Part shown: piece by piece, positions 43,185 through 56,900 of the stretch
Layout: every line of letters begins with the position of its first letter
Numbering within the stretch: the first letter of the stretch is position 1
DNA from: Siderastrea siderea
Taxonomy: Eukaryota > Cnidaria > Anthozoa > Scleractinia > Rhizangiidae
DNA: 64,000 nt
Assembly (NCBI GenBank): GCA_964030785.1
Contig: OZ034971.1
Coordinates: 47,654,078-47,718,077 of the forward strand
Direction of reading: 5' to 3'
Program-made: the position numbers and the translations under genes
Notes under the pieces: model-generated
What the model was told of the DNA's origin: nothing
Databases searched by the model: none
What the model saw: the letters and a program-made list of their open reading frames with translations, nothing else

Positions 43185-46100
43185 ATGAAGGAATCAATTA
43201 TGTCAGACTCTTCACTTGTTGGAGCTTTTGACGACATCGTTCGTTCCACGTCGGTTCTCGCCGAAGGAATTGAAGGAGGTTTGTGATCCGATTCGTTGTT
43301 CGTCTTGTCATCATCCTTTCGTCTCGATTTGTAGTTAGCAAACAAACACATTTTGACTTGCAGCTCGAGAGCTTGATAGCTTTAAGTTATATCCATCCGT
43401 TTTGGCACACTTTTTAGTGTATCACCCAAGCTTGCAAACTCAGCTTCATTAGTGATCGAGTATTCTAGACTTGAGCTTCACCCAAGCTAACTTCGAGTAA
43501 AAGAAATGATTTCTTTTCCTTCCATTACTTTTTGTAGAATTCATCAAATTCGTGTCTCAGCAAGAAGAATGCCGAAAGAAGTGGCTAGCTGCAGAAAACG
43601 AAGCTATACGATTGAAGCAAGACATCGCGAAACTCACGGTACGATTTTAAATCCAGCATTCATTTTTCTGCTGACAAATTCTGCTTTTGGATTCTCTTCC
43701 AAAATAGGGTAATTTTGCTAAGTTTAATCTCACTTTTATGACTTTCTAACTTTCTCCCTCAGGCAGAAAATGAGGCCCTTGAAGTGAAGTTAAAGCATGC
43801 AAGGTTGGTAAACGTATTTTTTAAAAATAAAACGTCCTCAGATTGTGAGTGCAAAGTACAAAACTGTTAATAATGCTTTTTGCAAATTTCTTACTTAAAA
43901 AGATTGGAGCACTAACAGTCCAACTGAAAAGTAATGCTTATTAGGTTTCATCTGGATGGTCACACTGTAGAATTTCATCCACAGCATGAAAAGCTCACCA
44001 CAGGAAAGTTGCAAATGTTTGATTTCAGCAGCCAGTTTTGTCATAGTTTCTTTGCATTCTTCCAGGAGTCAAGTTGAAATAGAAATCAAAAAGAGGATGA
44101 AAGCAGAAGCAGCCCAAGACCATCTGGTAAGAATTTATCAAGATATTTTCAAAAGGAGCCTTTTGTTTTTGTCCATCTCCCAATGCCTTTAATACTCTAG
44201 CTGAAATACCTGTAAAGAAGGAGAGGCTGCAAACTGTATTCATATATGGGAAAATCTGCAAATCACAATGAAGAATACTCCAAGCCTTTACTGCCCACAG
44301 TCCTGCAAAGATGAACTTAGCTGTGCAGTGCTTTCAATAAGCAGCGACGACCGATGAAAAGCATCTGCGAAGTCACTCAAAGAAGTCGGCTACTATTTTC
44401 TCTAAATTGAAGTAATTAAAGAAAGATTTCTTTCAAACCTTGTTGATACAGTCGGCCACTCTACTCAAACCAGCTGCCTACTTCAAATTTTATTGTTGTG
44501 CATTGTTATGCACATTTGAAAACCATGAACACTTTCAGGACTCAACAAAATTCCTGTCCAGTTGTCCAAGACTACTTAGATTTTGAAGTCAGGCAAGGGA
44601 CTTTTCCTGCTGTCTAGCCAGACAGGCAAGGGCCTCACACTGTCTGTGATCAGGGCTTTCCATAAAAGCCAGTTACTGGCAGTCTACTGCCACTTATAAG
44701 GTCTCTTATTGTCGTCTGTTAAGAGTTTATTAAAAGGGACCTTTTCGTGGTCCCAGCAGCCTATTCCACCTTTAGCAGCCACCTATGAAAAAAGATATTG
44801 AAACCGCTGTGTGATATGACCTATCCTCCCTCAATTCGTGAACACGGTGGTGACACTGCTAAATACCTCATTCAACAGGAAGTATATGGTAATACCTGTT
44901 TCCTAACATTACGTCAATATTTTCTAGGAAAGACAAGTGGCACTAATCCGTGAACTTTTGAATGACAAAGACACAATGAGCCGGTTGAACGACAATGAAA
45001 GACAGACATTGATGCAGTTGAGCCAATGTCACCCCGATGATCTCATCAGTCCAAGGAAAAGGTAAATGCATTCTGTCACCCACTGCTCAAAGCCTGTACC
45101 AGTGCTGTCATTAACCCTTCAAGCCCCAGTGTCAGCATTTCAATTCTTCTTACTGGTCACCATACATTTGTTGTAGTGCTAGTGGGGAGAATTTGAATAA
45201 AATCAAGTCATCTTGTCTCTGATGGTCATTTCCTTCATTCTCGTGACCAATATGTTTGATCAAGTAGTGATATTGTCAGGAGAAATTAAAAATTAGATTC
45301 TTGTCACTATTGGGGGCTTAAAGGGTCCAGGGCCGCAGCCCATAAATTATACCTGTGACAGCTGAGTTTGCTTGATGGGACCTTAATGTTACAGCTGTTC
45401 TTGGCCTCTTGTTAGTGTAATTTGCTAACAAAGCAACAACTTTGTTAGGAGCGTGAACTTCAAGGTAGCAGGTGACTCAAAACTTACCGGTAATGACAGC
45501 CCTGTATGCAGAGGCAATAAGACTAAAAATTTTCAATTGACATTATCTTGTCAGACGCTTTAGTGTCCAGGATGAATCCACTGGTTCCATACTGTCTCCG
45601 TCAGACATCAGTTACGACAACACTGAGGATGACTTGGTAAGGTTTTAGAATACACTATTAATTACCTGCTCAATCCTGTCACTGTAGCTCAACATCTTTG
45701 GCATTTTCTGAGTATGTATAAGATATGGTAAAATTTTACACATGCCACAAGACACATAGCTGCATTTCACTCCTGGCGTGCATTTCTCAAAAGTCCTGAA
45801 AAGTTTTCAGCCCCGAAAAGCCATCTGCAAAAATATGAACGACTCATTCTACAAAACTGTTATTTTAACATGTCTTTAAGATAAGAAATAGTTAACTTGC
45901 AGCAAAGTTTTGTGCTTAGAAACTTCTTTGTTTTTAAGATACAGGCACAGGGCACAGAGGAGTCCTGTTTGACCGTAATGCTAGCTAAATTCATCGCACA
46001 AATTGACCTTGTAATTCAAAACAACGAACGTGACTGAACAAAGCGTCATGCTATCGTGTTTCGCGTCTGCTGAAATTCTATCCGCAAGACAAAAGGCCGA

Positions 46101-49100
46101 CAATCGCCTGAAGGGCGACGTCTCCGGAAAGCAAAGCTTTCCGAAGTGAGGCACAAAGTGCCTGTTAGTTGGCTGTTAGTTACTTGATACGCCCACAGTA
46201 ATTGCTGTATGCGGGTTTTGTCTTGTGGATAGAATTTCACCAGACACGTAACACGAGAGCATGACACTTTGTTCAGCCACGTTCATTGTTTTGAATTACA
46301 AGATCGATTTGCGCGATGAATTTAGCTAGCATTACGGTCAACCATGACTCCTCTGCGCCCTGTGATACAGGCTGAATAATTGTGCTCAAAATTGACCTTA
46401 AAATTTTTCACGGCTTCCGAGAAATCCACCTCTGGTCAGTCTCTGTAGCATGAAGCAAAGTGGGAGTATTACATCAGTCCCTGGGGGGTGGGGAGGGAAG
46501 GGGCACTCTGTGTAGAGGGCTATATGGGGAGGCTCTGCCTGAAAGGGGTGCCTTTTTTAAGCTCGCAGTATACTGAAGGGTAAGGAAAATTGTCATTTTG
46601 GTATATGAAAGGGTCACAAAATTGACTGCTAAGTGGAAGAGCCAAGTACTGATGGAAGGGTGCCAAATTTTGGCAGAAATGACAATGCAGAACACATAAA
46701 AGCTTGCACCCTTTGAGCAACTGAACCAGAATGGCCAAAAGCCCAAGATAAATGTGGGGATTATAAGAAATTTTATTGTTTTGGCTTATTCTTGAGGTAT
46801 ATGAAAGGGGTGCCATTTTGATAAAAATTAGTAGATGGCAAGGGTTCAAACCTCCAGGCAAAGCCTCCCTTCAATAAAACTTTATTGAATCCCCCCTACT
46901 GGCCTTCAGTCTCCTTCCTGGATGAAATGCGAGCCCATTCCAGAGTTGGACCCTGCATTTTGTCAGGTATCCCTAAAGATCCATCAAAACCCTGATAAGA
47001 ATGAAAATGTGATCAGAGGTGCTCAGTGTCTTGCATGAGGAATCTGTCTGTCATGACAGAGACCAAGCTAACTTAAAACTACATGTTCTAGACTGGTTGC
47101 ATCTCCACCTTGTGTTATGTGACATAGCTTGTGTTTTTATTTCTATAGGATGTCTCTCATCCAAGAAGAGGTCCGACCAACAGAAAGGTGAGAAGGTTTC
47201 GATTGTATTGAAATTCTGACACTAGACTTTCCTAAGCCTGAAAAAAAAAAACTTGCTTAAGCTTAACTTGCTTAAGCCTAGTGAAAAAACATTTGACAAT
47301 GCTATTCAAGTATAAATAATATAATTATTATTATTATTATATAATTATTATATTACTGGCAGTATATACCAAACCATTGGATAGTGTTTTTCGCGCGCTC
47401 TGATTGGCTACTCAAACTCGGTATAGCATTTGCTATTCACCTCCCAGCATTTTTCTGGATTTTGCACGCAAATTTTGCCTCATTTCTCAGAAAAAAAGGA
47501 ACTGTTGGGTGCTGGCTGTTCACTAGTTTGGTGTATACCAAAACATTTCGTGGCTAGGCAAATATCCACCACTATTCACCTCAACTTCGGTGAATAATTG
47601 TTAATTATTAACTTATATAAATCTTTTTGCTAGTTTGTTTTTTGTTTTGTTTTTGATTTAGTTTAATTCTCAAAGGTATAAAATTTAATCTTTTTTGTGT
47701 AATTTCAGCCTCCACCAGCGGCTCCAGAGCTTGATGTGAGTTTAGCTTTTCTCTTTTAAATCTCATTAATATTAATTTTATTGTCTTTGATAAATTAAGC
47801 CTCAGCTTATATTAATGTTTATTTCCTGATTTTCAAATGAGACGTAATTGTTCATGTCCTGAGACTGCAATTTCTGCCTTTGTGGTGGAGCCATCTTGAT
47901 CTCTGACCATTAAAATGTTATCAAAACATTTCAAATCTCAGTCAGCTCTCTTAATTAAAATTGTGATATGACCTTTCACTGACTTGGCTACAACCGCATT
48001 ACTCTGCCAGTTGTTCTCAAAGTCACCATGATAATTAAACATAGGTGCTGTGTGATTCATTAACCATTTTCATTAACTTTTCAGTTTTCAAAAGTATTCA
48101 AGATTTCAAGTCAAATGAGATTTTCACAGATTGTGTCTCTACACTGAAGATTCTTTTTTGTTAAATCCTCAGGTTACTCCTCCTAAAAGGCCAAGAGCTG
48201 ACGAGGTAGGTCATTTTTCAACTTAAACTATATATTAATTAATTTATTTCATATGATTCATAATTACTAATGGGCAAAAAATAATTTTTGATTAGAAAAT
48301 CAAAAACTGCAGAGGTGGAGATTATATTACAGCATTAAAGTGATTCTATTCAATTACAAAGGACATCCCTACTGCACATAATTTCTTGTCATTAGTGCCT
48401 GCATGTTATTGGCTTTGTATTTATCAAGGTGACAATCTACTTCCTCTAGTGGTGGAAAAGGTCATGTTTTTTTTTTTATTTTTTATTTTTTGACAAAGAA
48501 ATTTTTCAAAACTTTTTGGACACAAAAGTGATGATTGCCGGACAAAAGTTGTTATTAATAATATTTCCTCACTAAAATACAGCAAGATACACCGGTGATC
48601 AGACAGCAAGTTATTCCAGATAGTCCAGTCCACGTTCCTGTTTATCCAAGTCCACAGAACCATGTTCATGTATACCCGAACCCACAGGTCCAAGTGGAAC
48701 CATCAGCCCCTGGTGAGATTTGTTTTGCCTGAACATCCACTTTTAAAATTACCAAGATCAAAATGTGAATTATCTTTTCTGGTTGCTTTTAATTTCTGAT
48801 CTGTTATCTTAGATCAGAGAAACTGTAAGGAATAATATGTTTTGATCACTTTTTGGGCTTGAAAGATTTAAAACCCAAGCTTAATCAGATCCAAAAATGG
48901 TTCATAGTTTACGCATACTTTACTTTTCTCTGAAAGAATGTGCAATTGTTTTTTCCAGAAATAAATTATCGGGACCCTTACCGGCAGGCGATAAGAGAAC
49001 TTGAAGAATACACAAGTCCAAGGAAAGAGACTCCACAATTTCAGAGGTAAGAGCTAAGTTTATTTACTAAACATGTTTCTTGGTTTTTTTTCCACCATCT

Positions 49101-50936
49101 GGGCCTATTAAACCACACCTAACAAGTTGGGTAGATAAGGTAACTGAGAACTTTTTTTTGCAGAATTGCACCACAGAATGGAAAAGGAACAGCTAAGAAA
49201 GACAAAGTAAGTTCCTGCTCAGTTGTTCAAATGTTAAGTGTTCTTTACCCTGCTCCAGATACTGTAAGGGGGGGGGGGGCATGGGAAAGGACTAAGAAAA
49301 TCACTGGAAAAAATATTGCAAGTGTGAAAGCACCCCCTGACACACTTCTGAAGTACTCAGAGCCACAGGATGTTTTCTGTACATGGTGTTTTTCCTTTCC
49401 CTCCCCCCCCCCCTTATCCAATCGAAATGCCTGAAACAAACTTAGTTTTGTTCACAAAAAAATTCTGGGAGAATGAGTATTGAAAATTTTTCATCTCTCT
49501 TTCAGAGACATGCATTCTGCTCCAAGACTGTTATCAAACCGGAGACTTGCCAGCCAGTAAGTGGAAAGGAAATGAAGAAAACGTGAAAGTGGGGTCCAGT
49601 CTAGTATTGCCCATCTCTGCACCAGAAATGAGTTGCTAAATTCCAACTCACCATCAGTCCCCCTTTCAAAGAAAGAAAAAGAACTTCAATAGTGCAATCA
49701 ACCTAGCATAAGAAAAAAATGCAATGAAAAAGATTAAATTCATGAATATGACTGGGCATTTCCTCATTTCTGAGACATCCACTGTGACAGATGAAGGAGG
49801 CACTGATTCAAGGATCGATAAAATTGTTTTCAGCAGTCTTTACATTTTTTCTGAAACCCCATTTAGTTCAGAAATTAGCAACAGCCCTTTATGTAAGCAT
49901 TTCTGAAATGTCATGTTGGAATATTTTATATTTATCTCTCCAGTGTAACAAGAGGATAAAGTTTGGAAAACTTGCCTTGAAATGCAAAGGTAGTAATTAT
50001 TATGTATTTAAATTTTCTCCTCATTTTATATGTGAATTGAGTTCCTTAACTTAGAAATATTGCATGGAATGTCGTGTTCTTTTGCACAACCCTTGGTCCA
50101 ATCTTTAAACTTTGCAGTATTTCACATCCTGGAGCAGAAAAATCAGGCTGGCTAAAGAAATCAGTGACATACACATAAATTTCGTTGTGTCATTATGGCA
50201 GGCTGACCATGTTATATACTTTTCTGACCGAAAAGTATTGCATGATATGGTTTACATAACACTTTGTTGTTTCTTTTCTGTAGACTGCCGTGCTGTGTGC
50301 CATCCAGACTGTAAGGACCGGGTTCCTCTGCCTTGTGTTCCATGTACTGACACACCAGGATCTGGCAAAAGAGCCCCTGTAAGAACCTGTTTGGATGTTT
50401 ACTTTTCTCTTCCACATAGGCTCAAAACCACTAAGAAAGTACTATCAAACCATTAGAGCAGTGAAACAGCTGTTTGATGTTTGAACTTGGGGTGATGGAA
50501 ATCTTATCACATGATTGCCATTCTGTTAACCAACGTGTCAGTTTAAAAATCAGATATTTCAAAGCTCTACTGTAAGAAAAATCACAGGGAGCCCAAAGGC
50601 TCTCAGCTATGAAATCTGGGGTGCCCAGCAATTCATTGTTATGCAAAAAGTAAGTTTTCATAGTGGCCTAAAGACAAAAGTTGGTAGCCTGAGGCCTCCG
50701 GGCACTGCTTCAGCACAGCCCTATATTGTTTTTCTTGGGCAAAAATCATCAAGTCCTAGGCACACTGTCTAAGAAAAAACATTAATTTATCCAATGACAT
50801 GAAGGCATATTTTTATACTTTGTATTTTTATGCTAAAATGGACATGAATACATTGAAATTCAATTGTTGCAAGCTATATGTTATCCCTCATATAATCAAT
50901 AAAGATGGCCTTGTGCGCCTTCTGGCACGAAGAGAA

Positions 50937-50987
<51 letters not shown>

Positions 50988-53900
50988 GTGATAATAGTCA
51001 ATAAAGTGGCTATCACCTGATAGGAAATAAGTTGCCAAGTTCGCATTTCAGATTGGCCGTTTATCACATTAAAGGTTTTGACATTACGTACAGGCAAGGC
51101 AGACAAGAACGTGAGACGGTGGGTGTGTCACTTCCACCTGCAGTAACATATTTGTTCAGTAAATTTACTCTGATGCCCCACTCAACCGCTGTGTAGGACA
51201 GATTCATGTTTCCTTGCATAGAAAGCACACATAGTGGAAGAATTTGATTGCATGGTAGAGAGAGACTTTAAAGTGCAGCACTTTGGTCATCAAGAACTCC
51301 ACCTCCTGTTTTTGCACCTGCTGCACAGGGTACATGTTTACATGGTACCAAGTTACACTGTCGCTTTTTTTTTTTCAGGAAGAAAACATTGAGTTCTATG
51401 CTCCCAACACAAGTCCTATGGTGCCAGAGATCGTTGTAAGTAAACCGTTTTCTTTTTCTTTCTTTTTGCCAGCTTATGCAATAAGAAGCTACTCGGTTTT
51501 ATTCTACTGTGACACATGACTAACATGTTAATTAAAGGGTTAGTTTCTAAAGGCTGGTTTTCACTAGCGACGGAGTCGGAGTCGTAAGCGGAGTCGTAAG
51601 AGCGCTTATGACTTAGTGAAAATCAAACATCGGAGTCGTAAGCGGAGTCAGAAGCTCGACGGAATCGGAGTCGGAAGAATCAGAACGTTTCCATTTTCTT
51701 CCGACTCCGCTTACGATTCGGTCGCTTACGATCTAGTGAAAACCAGATTGTCGGAGTCGGAAGCAGAAGCGGAAGGATAAACCAATCACGGTGCTCGTTC
51801 CCACGCTTTGTGATTGGTTTAGTTCTTCCCCTTCTGCTTACGACTCCGACAAACTGGTTTTCACTAGATCGTAAGCGACGGAAGCGTGAGCGCAAAAGGA
51901 AACTCTGCTTACGACTCCGTTGTTTGATTTTCACTAGATCGTAACGCTTTACGCTTCTGATTACGACTCCGACTCCGACTCCGTCGCTAGTGAAAACCAG
52001 CCTTAAAGATATCGTGGTGCTGTGTCGATGGGGAAGTGAAACACTAACACTAGTGAATGCGTGTAATTCTTGTGTCTTAGCTCATTGACTTCTTGTTCCT
52101 GACGAAACATGCTGGATTGTATTCCACTAAAAAAAGTCGAGAACGATGAACATAATATTCGCTTGAGATTTAAAATTACTATGTTCAAGGCTAAAAAGTT
52201 AAAAGAAAAAACCGAACGTTTTCGAAGATGACTTAATTAGTCGAAAACGTTCGGTTTTTCTTTTTTAACTTTTTAGCCTTGTAAATAGTATTTTTAAAAC
52301 TAATTCTCTTCCGTTTTATTTTCCATTCAGATCAAATGCATCGAGGAAGTTGAACGTCGTGGACTTTCAGAGGTTGGAATCTACAGAGTACCTGGGTAAG
52401 TAGGCATGCTGGGGAAAAAAGCCTCTATTTTTCCTTTACGATGGGCTCTACGATGCTTACAGAACGTCTATGAACAAGCTGTTGAAGCTGAATCCTCTTA
52501 TTTTTGCTCTTTGTATTTCAGGGCTGAGAGAAGTGTGAAGGAGTTAAAGGAAAAATTTCTGCAAGGAAAAACTCCTGACTTGGTAAAACAGAAATTGCTT
52601 TTGATTTCATTATTGTGTGCACTTTGTTTTCACTAAGAGCAGCGGGTGAATTCGGCTGAAAGTTAACTCGTGTCTAAGTTTGTGGGTAGAAATAACTGTA
52701 TTCGTATAAACAGCCTCGTGAATTTCATTTGATAACAAAACACTTTTACGTTTGACAATTCCGTGTAGTACGTGGTGCCGATAAATAGCTTTCAATACTT
52801 CAATGTTAACTGAGTCTTTCACGTATTTGATGACAATGTTTTTTTAAGTATTTCGCGGTCGTATTTGCCTTCAGTAAGTATCTTGTTTTCTCTGTTAGTG
52901 TGTACTCACGTATTTCAGTTCTCCGAAAGTAAAGACCGCCCAGAAGCAGCAATTACCCAAAAGTTGCGACCCCTTAGGTCTGTTTACTCCGGAAGTACCT
53001 TTTGGGGTTCCACGGTGTGATCCATGCCTGGTGTGTTGCAGTTCCACCAATCACCCAGTTATAAGCTATATTAAGTGGTAGTTTTCCGCCGTGCTCAAAT
53101 TTTCATTTTGTTAAAATGTTTAATTGGTAATATGGGACTTTTATAATGGAAGGCCCATGAAAAATTCGCTTCAAGATGTCCATGTTCTAAATAGATCCCA
53201 TATATAATCAGTGCTTAACCTTTGTGTCTTTCCTATACTTTTTTTTACGCAGCGCAAAGTTGATGACATCCATGTGGTGTGCGGATTACTTAAAGATTTC
53301 CTCAGAAATCTGGCCGAGCCTCTCGTGACTTATAAGCTGTGGTCCACTTTCGTGGATGCAGCAAGTAAGATAATTAATTTCTCTTAGTTTTCCATCTATT
53401 TGCTCTCATCCTCGAAGTTAGTTACAAAAGAAGAATTTGCATTTATCTTTAATAAACAGCGAGAGTTTAGTTCTCGTCGAAGGAAGTGGTCTTCCTTTTC
53501 AGTCACATCTTCAAACTGCCAGGCTGAATCACAATAACAACTACACGTTAATTGGCTCGTGACAAACGATACGGTTTATAAGCTGGCAAGTTTTACGTTT
53601 GAGCAAACGCGAAAAAGAGTTAGCCGTTCACGGTAGCTCGCAAATGGTAGTAAAACTTGATTTTCTTTTTGTGTTTCCGTTCTTCGCCAGACAACACAGA
53701 TGAAGATGACAGCGCCAGTGCTACATACCAAGCGGTCAGCGAACTTCCCCAAGCAAACAGAGATACCCTGGCATATTTAACGGTTCACCTACAGAAGTAA
53801 GCTGTTTAGCCCTCTGTGCGTCAAGTTGCGTCAAGTTGTCTCAAACTTTTTCAGGCCCAATGCCCCTTTTTATAATCGTGTTTTTTTTTTGGGGGGGGGG

Positions 53901-56900
53901 GGGGGCGGGGGGAATTCGTGTATTCTTTTTATTACCAATTCTTGATAGCCAAACATGTGCCCCAAGTGCATTCATGTGCAAAGAAATTGACCACTTACTG
54001 CTCAGAGATCGAACAAAATAACCTACCTGTTGTTTGTGGCAATCTGACCAGTCAATTATTATTTGTGAGATCTCTATCTCCAGGTTATGGTTGCCATAGA
54101 TCGTCTATTTTATGAACTCAATGAGGACGTTTGGCGAAGCCCTTTTCACTTGTGTCTACGAATTTAAAACAGCGAAATGTGGCATGTCTAGTAAAGAGGA
54201 TGCGTAAGCGTAAATCTGTGTGATCTAGCTTGCAATGTTCATCACTGTTTCCTTTTCTATTCCAGGGTGTCTCATTGCACAGATTGTAGAATGAACGCGA
54301 GTAATCTGGCTAAAGTGTTTGGCCCGACTATCGTTGGAAATTCATCCACCAGCCTTGAACCGATGCAGATGTTGCAGGAGGCAAAATGGCAACCCAAGGT
54401 GACGTCACTGGCGGGGTTTTTGTTTCACAACCTTAGCAGAAGTCTGCAAAAGTGACATAAAAATTTCTTGTTTGTTCATAACCTCGTGTGCGGTTGCTAA
54501 TGACGGCGGTACTACGATATCGGAAAACAGGCAATAGAGCCGTAATGTTAAAAGACCTTAGTATTAAAAGTGTCAAGACTGGCCACGAACTTTTGGGACC
54601 GAAGTGAGCTGGTTTGAAGCGAAATTTAAAGTGACCGAAATATATGTTTTCTGTGCTCAATCACGTAAAAATTGAGTGGCAGCCGAAGATCGCCTTGGTC
54701 TGGGCTCGACAAAAGTCCCGTCCGGTCGTCCGGGACAAGTAAATTTTGAGGTCGGGCAAGCAACTTTTTAGGGTCACTTGCCCGATGGGCAAGGGCCGAA
54801 GCAAATCCTCCAGTTTAAGTTTGTCGACTAAATGACAAATAATTAAGCACTAACAGCGTACGTAACCATTTAGCAAAGCTGCGAAAATTGTCAAGTTAAA
54901 CGTCAAGCTGGTCTAACGTTTTTCTCAGTTGATTTGTCAGTCACCCAATCGCTTAAAATGACTTTTTCTAAAACATTTTGTAAGATGTTTTGATGTAATT
55001 TTTTTTTAACGCAGGATTAGTGAGAAATTGGCTCGGGCAAGCAAATTCTGAGACTTGCTTGCCCGAAGGGCAAGCTGAAATTCTTCAAGTTTTTGTCGAG
55101 CACTTTTAGCATTAAAGAGAAACGTCATTGTCTGGCTTACTCCAATTTTTCGTAGAAAATTCTTTTGTCGATAATTCTGCCCCCCTTGTCATGTTGTTTT
55201 GTCTCAGAAAAGAAGCCTGAATGATGAAGCATTAGATCTTCAAAACGATGCATCTTTTCTCCGTTTTCATTGCGTGCCTTTCACGTTTCTCACAACTAGT
55301 TTTGTCTAATAAAGTCCTTTGTATCTCTTCTTTTATCGTTAGGTTGTTGAGCGACTGTTATCGATGCCAGTTGACTACTGGAATCAGTTCATCAACACTG
55401 ATGAGGAAAATTTGCGCTCTCCCCCGTATAACCCCGCCACTCACCGCAAAGATGGAACACCTATTACCCCCGAGTGCAGACCAGGTAAGAATTCACAGAC
55501 AAAATGCGCCATCATAAGTGTTCGTTCGCTCGCTGTTTAGACTACGAGTAGTCTCTCTTTCCACTAAGGGATATTCGAGCGAAAAGAACATGCGAGCGAG
55601 CGCGAAACTCGCCTGCCACGCCGCGTGGGAACGTGACGCGCGTGTGTAGCTCACTAAGCTAGCAGCTCATCACGCGCGCGTCACGTTTCCATGCGGCAGG
55701 TAATTTTCGCGCTCATTGGCGTGTTCTTTTCGTTCGACTATTCCTGAGCATTTGCTCGTTTAGGTGGTTGGTTGGTTGATTGTTGCTCTCGTGATAAGTT
55801 CGTACCATCTTTTTTTCTGGAAAGGGACTCCTAGAAGTCTTGGAAACCCTTTCCAAATTACCCCATATGCCACGGGCATACCCGTAACACCCCCACGCCT
55901 CCCCCCAAAAAAGTGCACGTGACGTGATCTCTTTGTTCACAACCGATAGCTTTGCATTGTTTATTAGCTTATCTGGGAACAGTCCCTTGATAGAGGGCGT
56001 TAAAAGAAGGAGGATCTAGATTAGGTTCTACGGAAATTAAGACTAAAAGTCTATTTCATTCTCTTTCACGAAACTCAGTTCAAACTCTCATCACAGCAAA
56101 CTAAAAGCTCAATTTTTATTCCATAGTTACAATGAAAAGGGATCATCAAAGTCCTTTTATCTTGAATCTTTTCCCTGAAGCAAAAGGCCTTTTGTAATAA
56201 CTGAAAAGAGAGAAAGAAACGCCGGTTTGAATGAAACGATCGCATTGAACGGTTGGAGGCGCGGCGAAAACCTTCGCGTCATCACCGCGAACGGAAACTT
56301 ATTTCAAAGAAAAGGGGAAAAAAAGAAACCCTTTCGGACCCCTCCCCCCAACTCACACACCCACACAGCCTCGAAGGAAAGCGATAAGCAAAAGTAACAA
56401 AATAACCTAACCTCTCCATCTTATTTTCTTTGATTCTTAGTACCCGAAAGCATGCTGGGACCATTGACGTCAGGCGCCAACTCTGTGAAGAAGAAGGGTA
56501 GTTTCCTGTCGAGGACGCCTCTCACACCAAGGTAATCACATGCATTGTCTTGTTAGTTATATTGGAGATTTCTAACTTGAAAAGGATTGGGATTAATTTA
56601 TCATCAGAGGACATAAGATCAGAGAAAACAGCTCTGACGTTTTGGTACGCGCGAAACGATATAAGGTAATCTGCAGAATTTCTGTACGCCTGATGATGTC
56701 GCCGTAACTCTGGGTATTACCTCAAATGCACGATCTTGATTTTTCCCAGTTCTGACAATCCGCTTGGACAGTAAAACCATCAGTACAGTATGGGAGAAAT
56801 GGAACCTTAAATTAGCTGGCATCGTCCTAAATTGCAGAAATTCATTCCGAACTGGAGGGCACATTTTCATCAGCATGTCATTTTTGCGGGCTGCGGATTT

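Noticed and set aside
43157..43351. 64-codon minus-strand ORF over the start of RACGAP1
   Set aside because: Antisense shadow of RACGAP1 exon 1. The plus-strand exon splices in frame into a full-length family match.
50799..51020. ORF with poly-Met
   Set aside because: Translation of the (ATG)n microsatellite in RACGAP1 intron 15.
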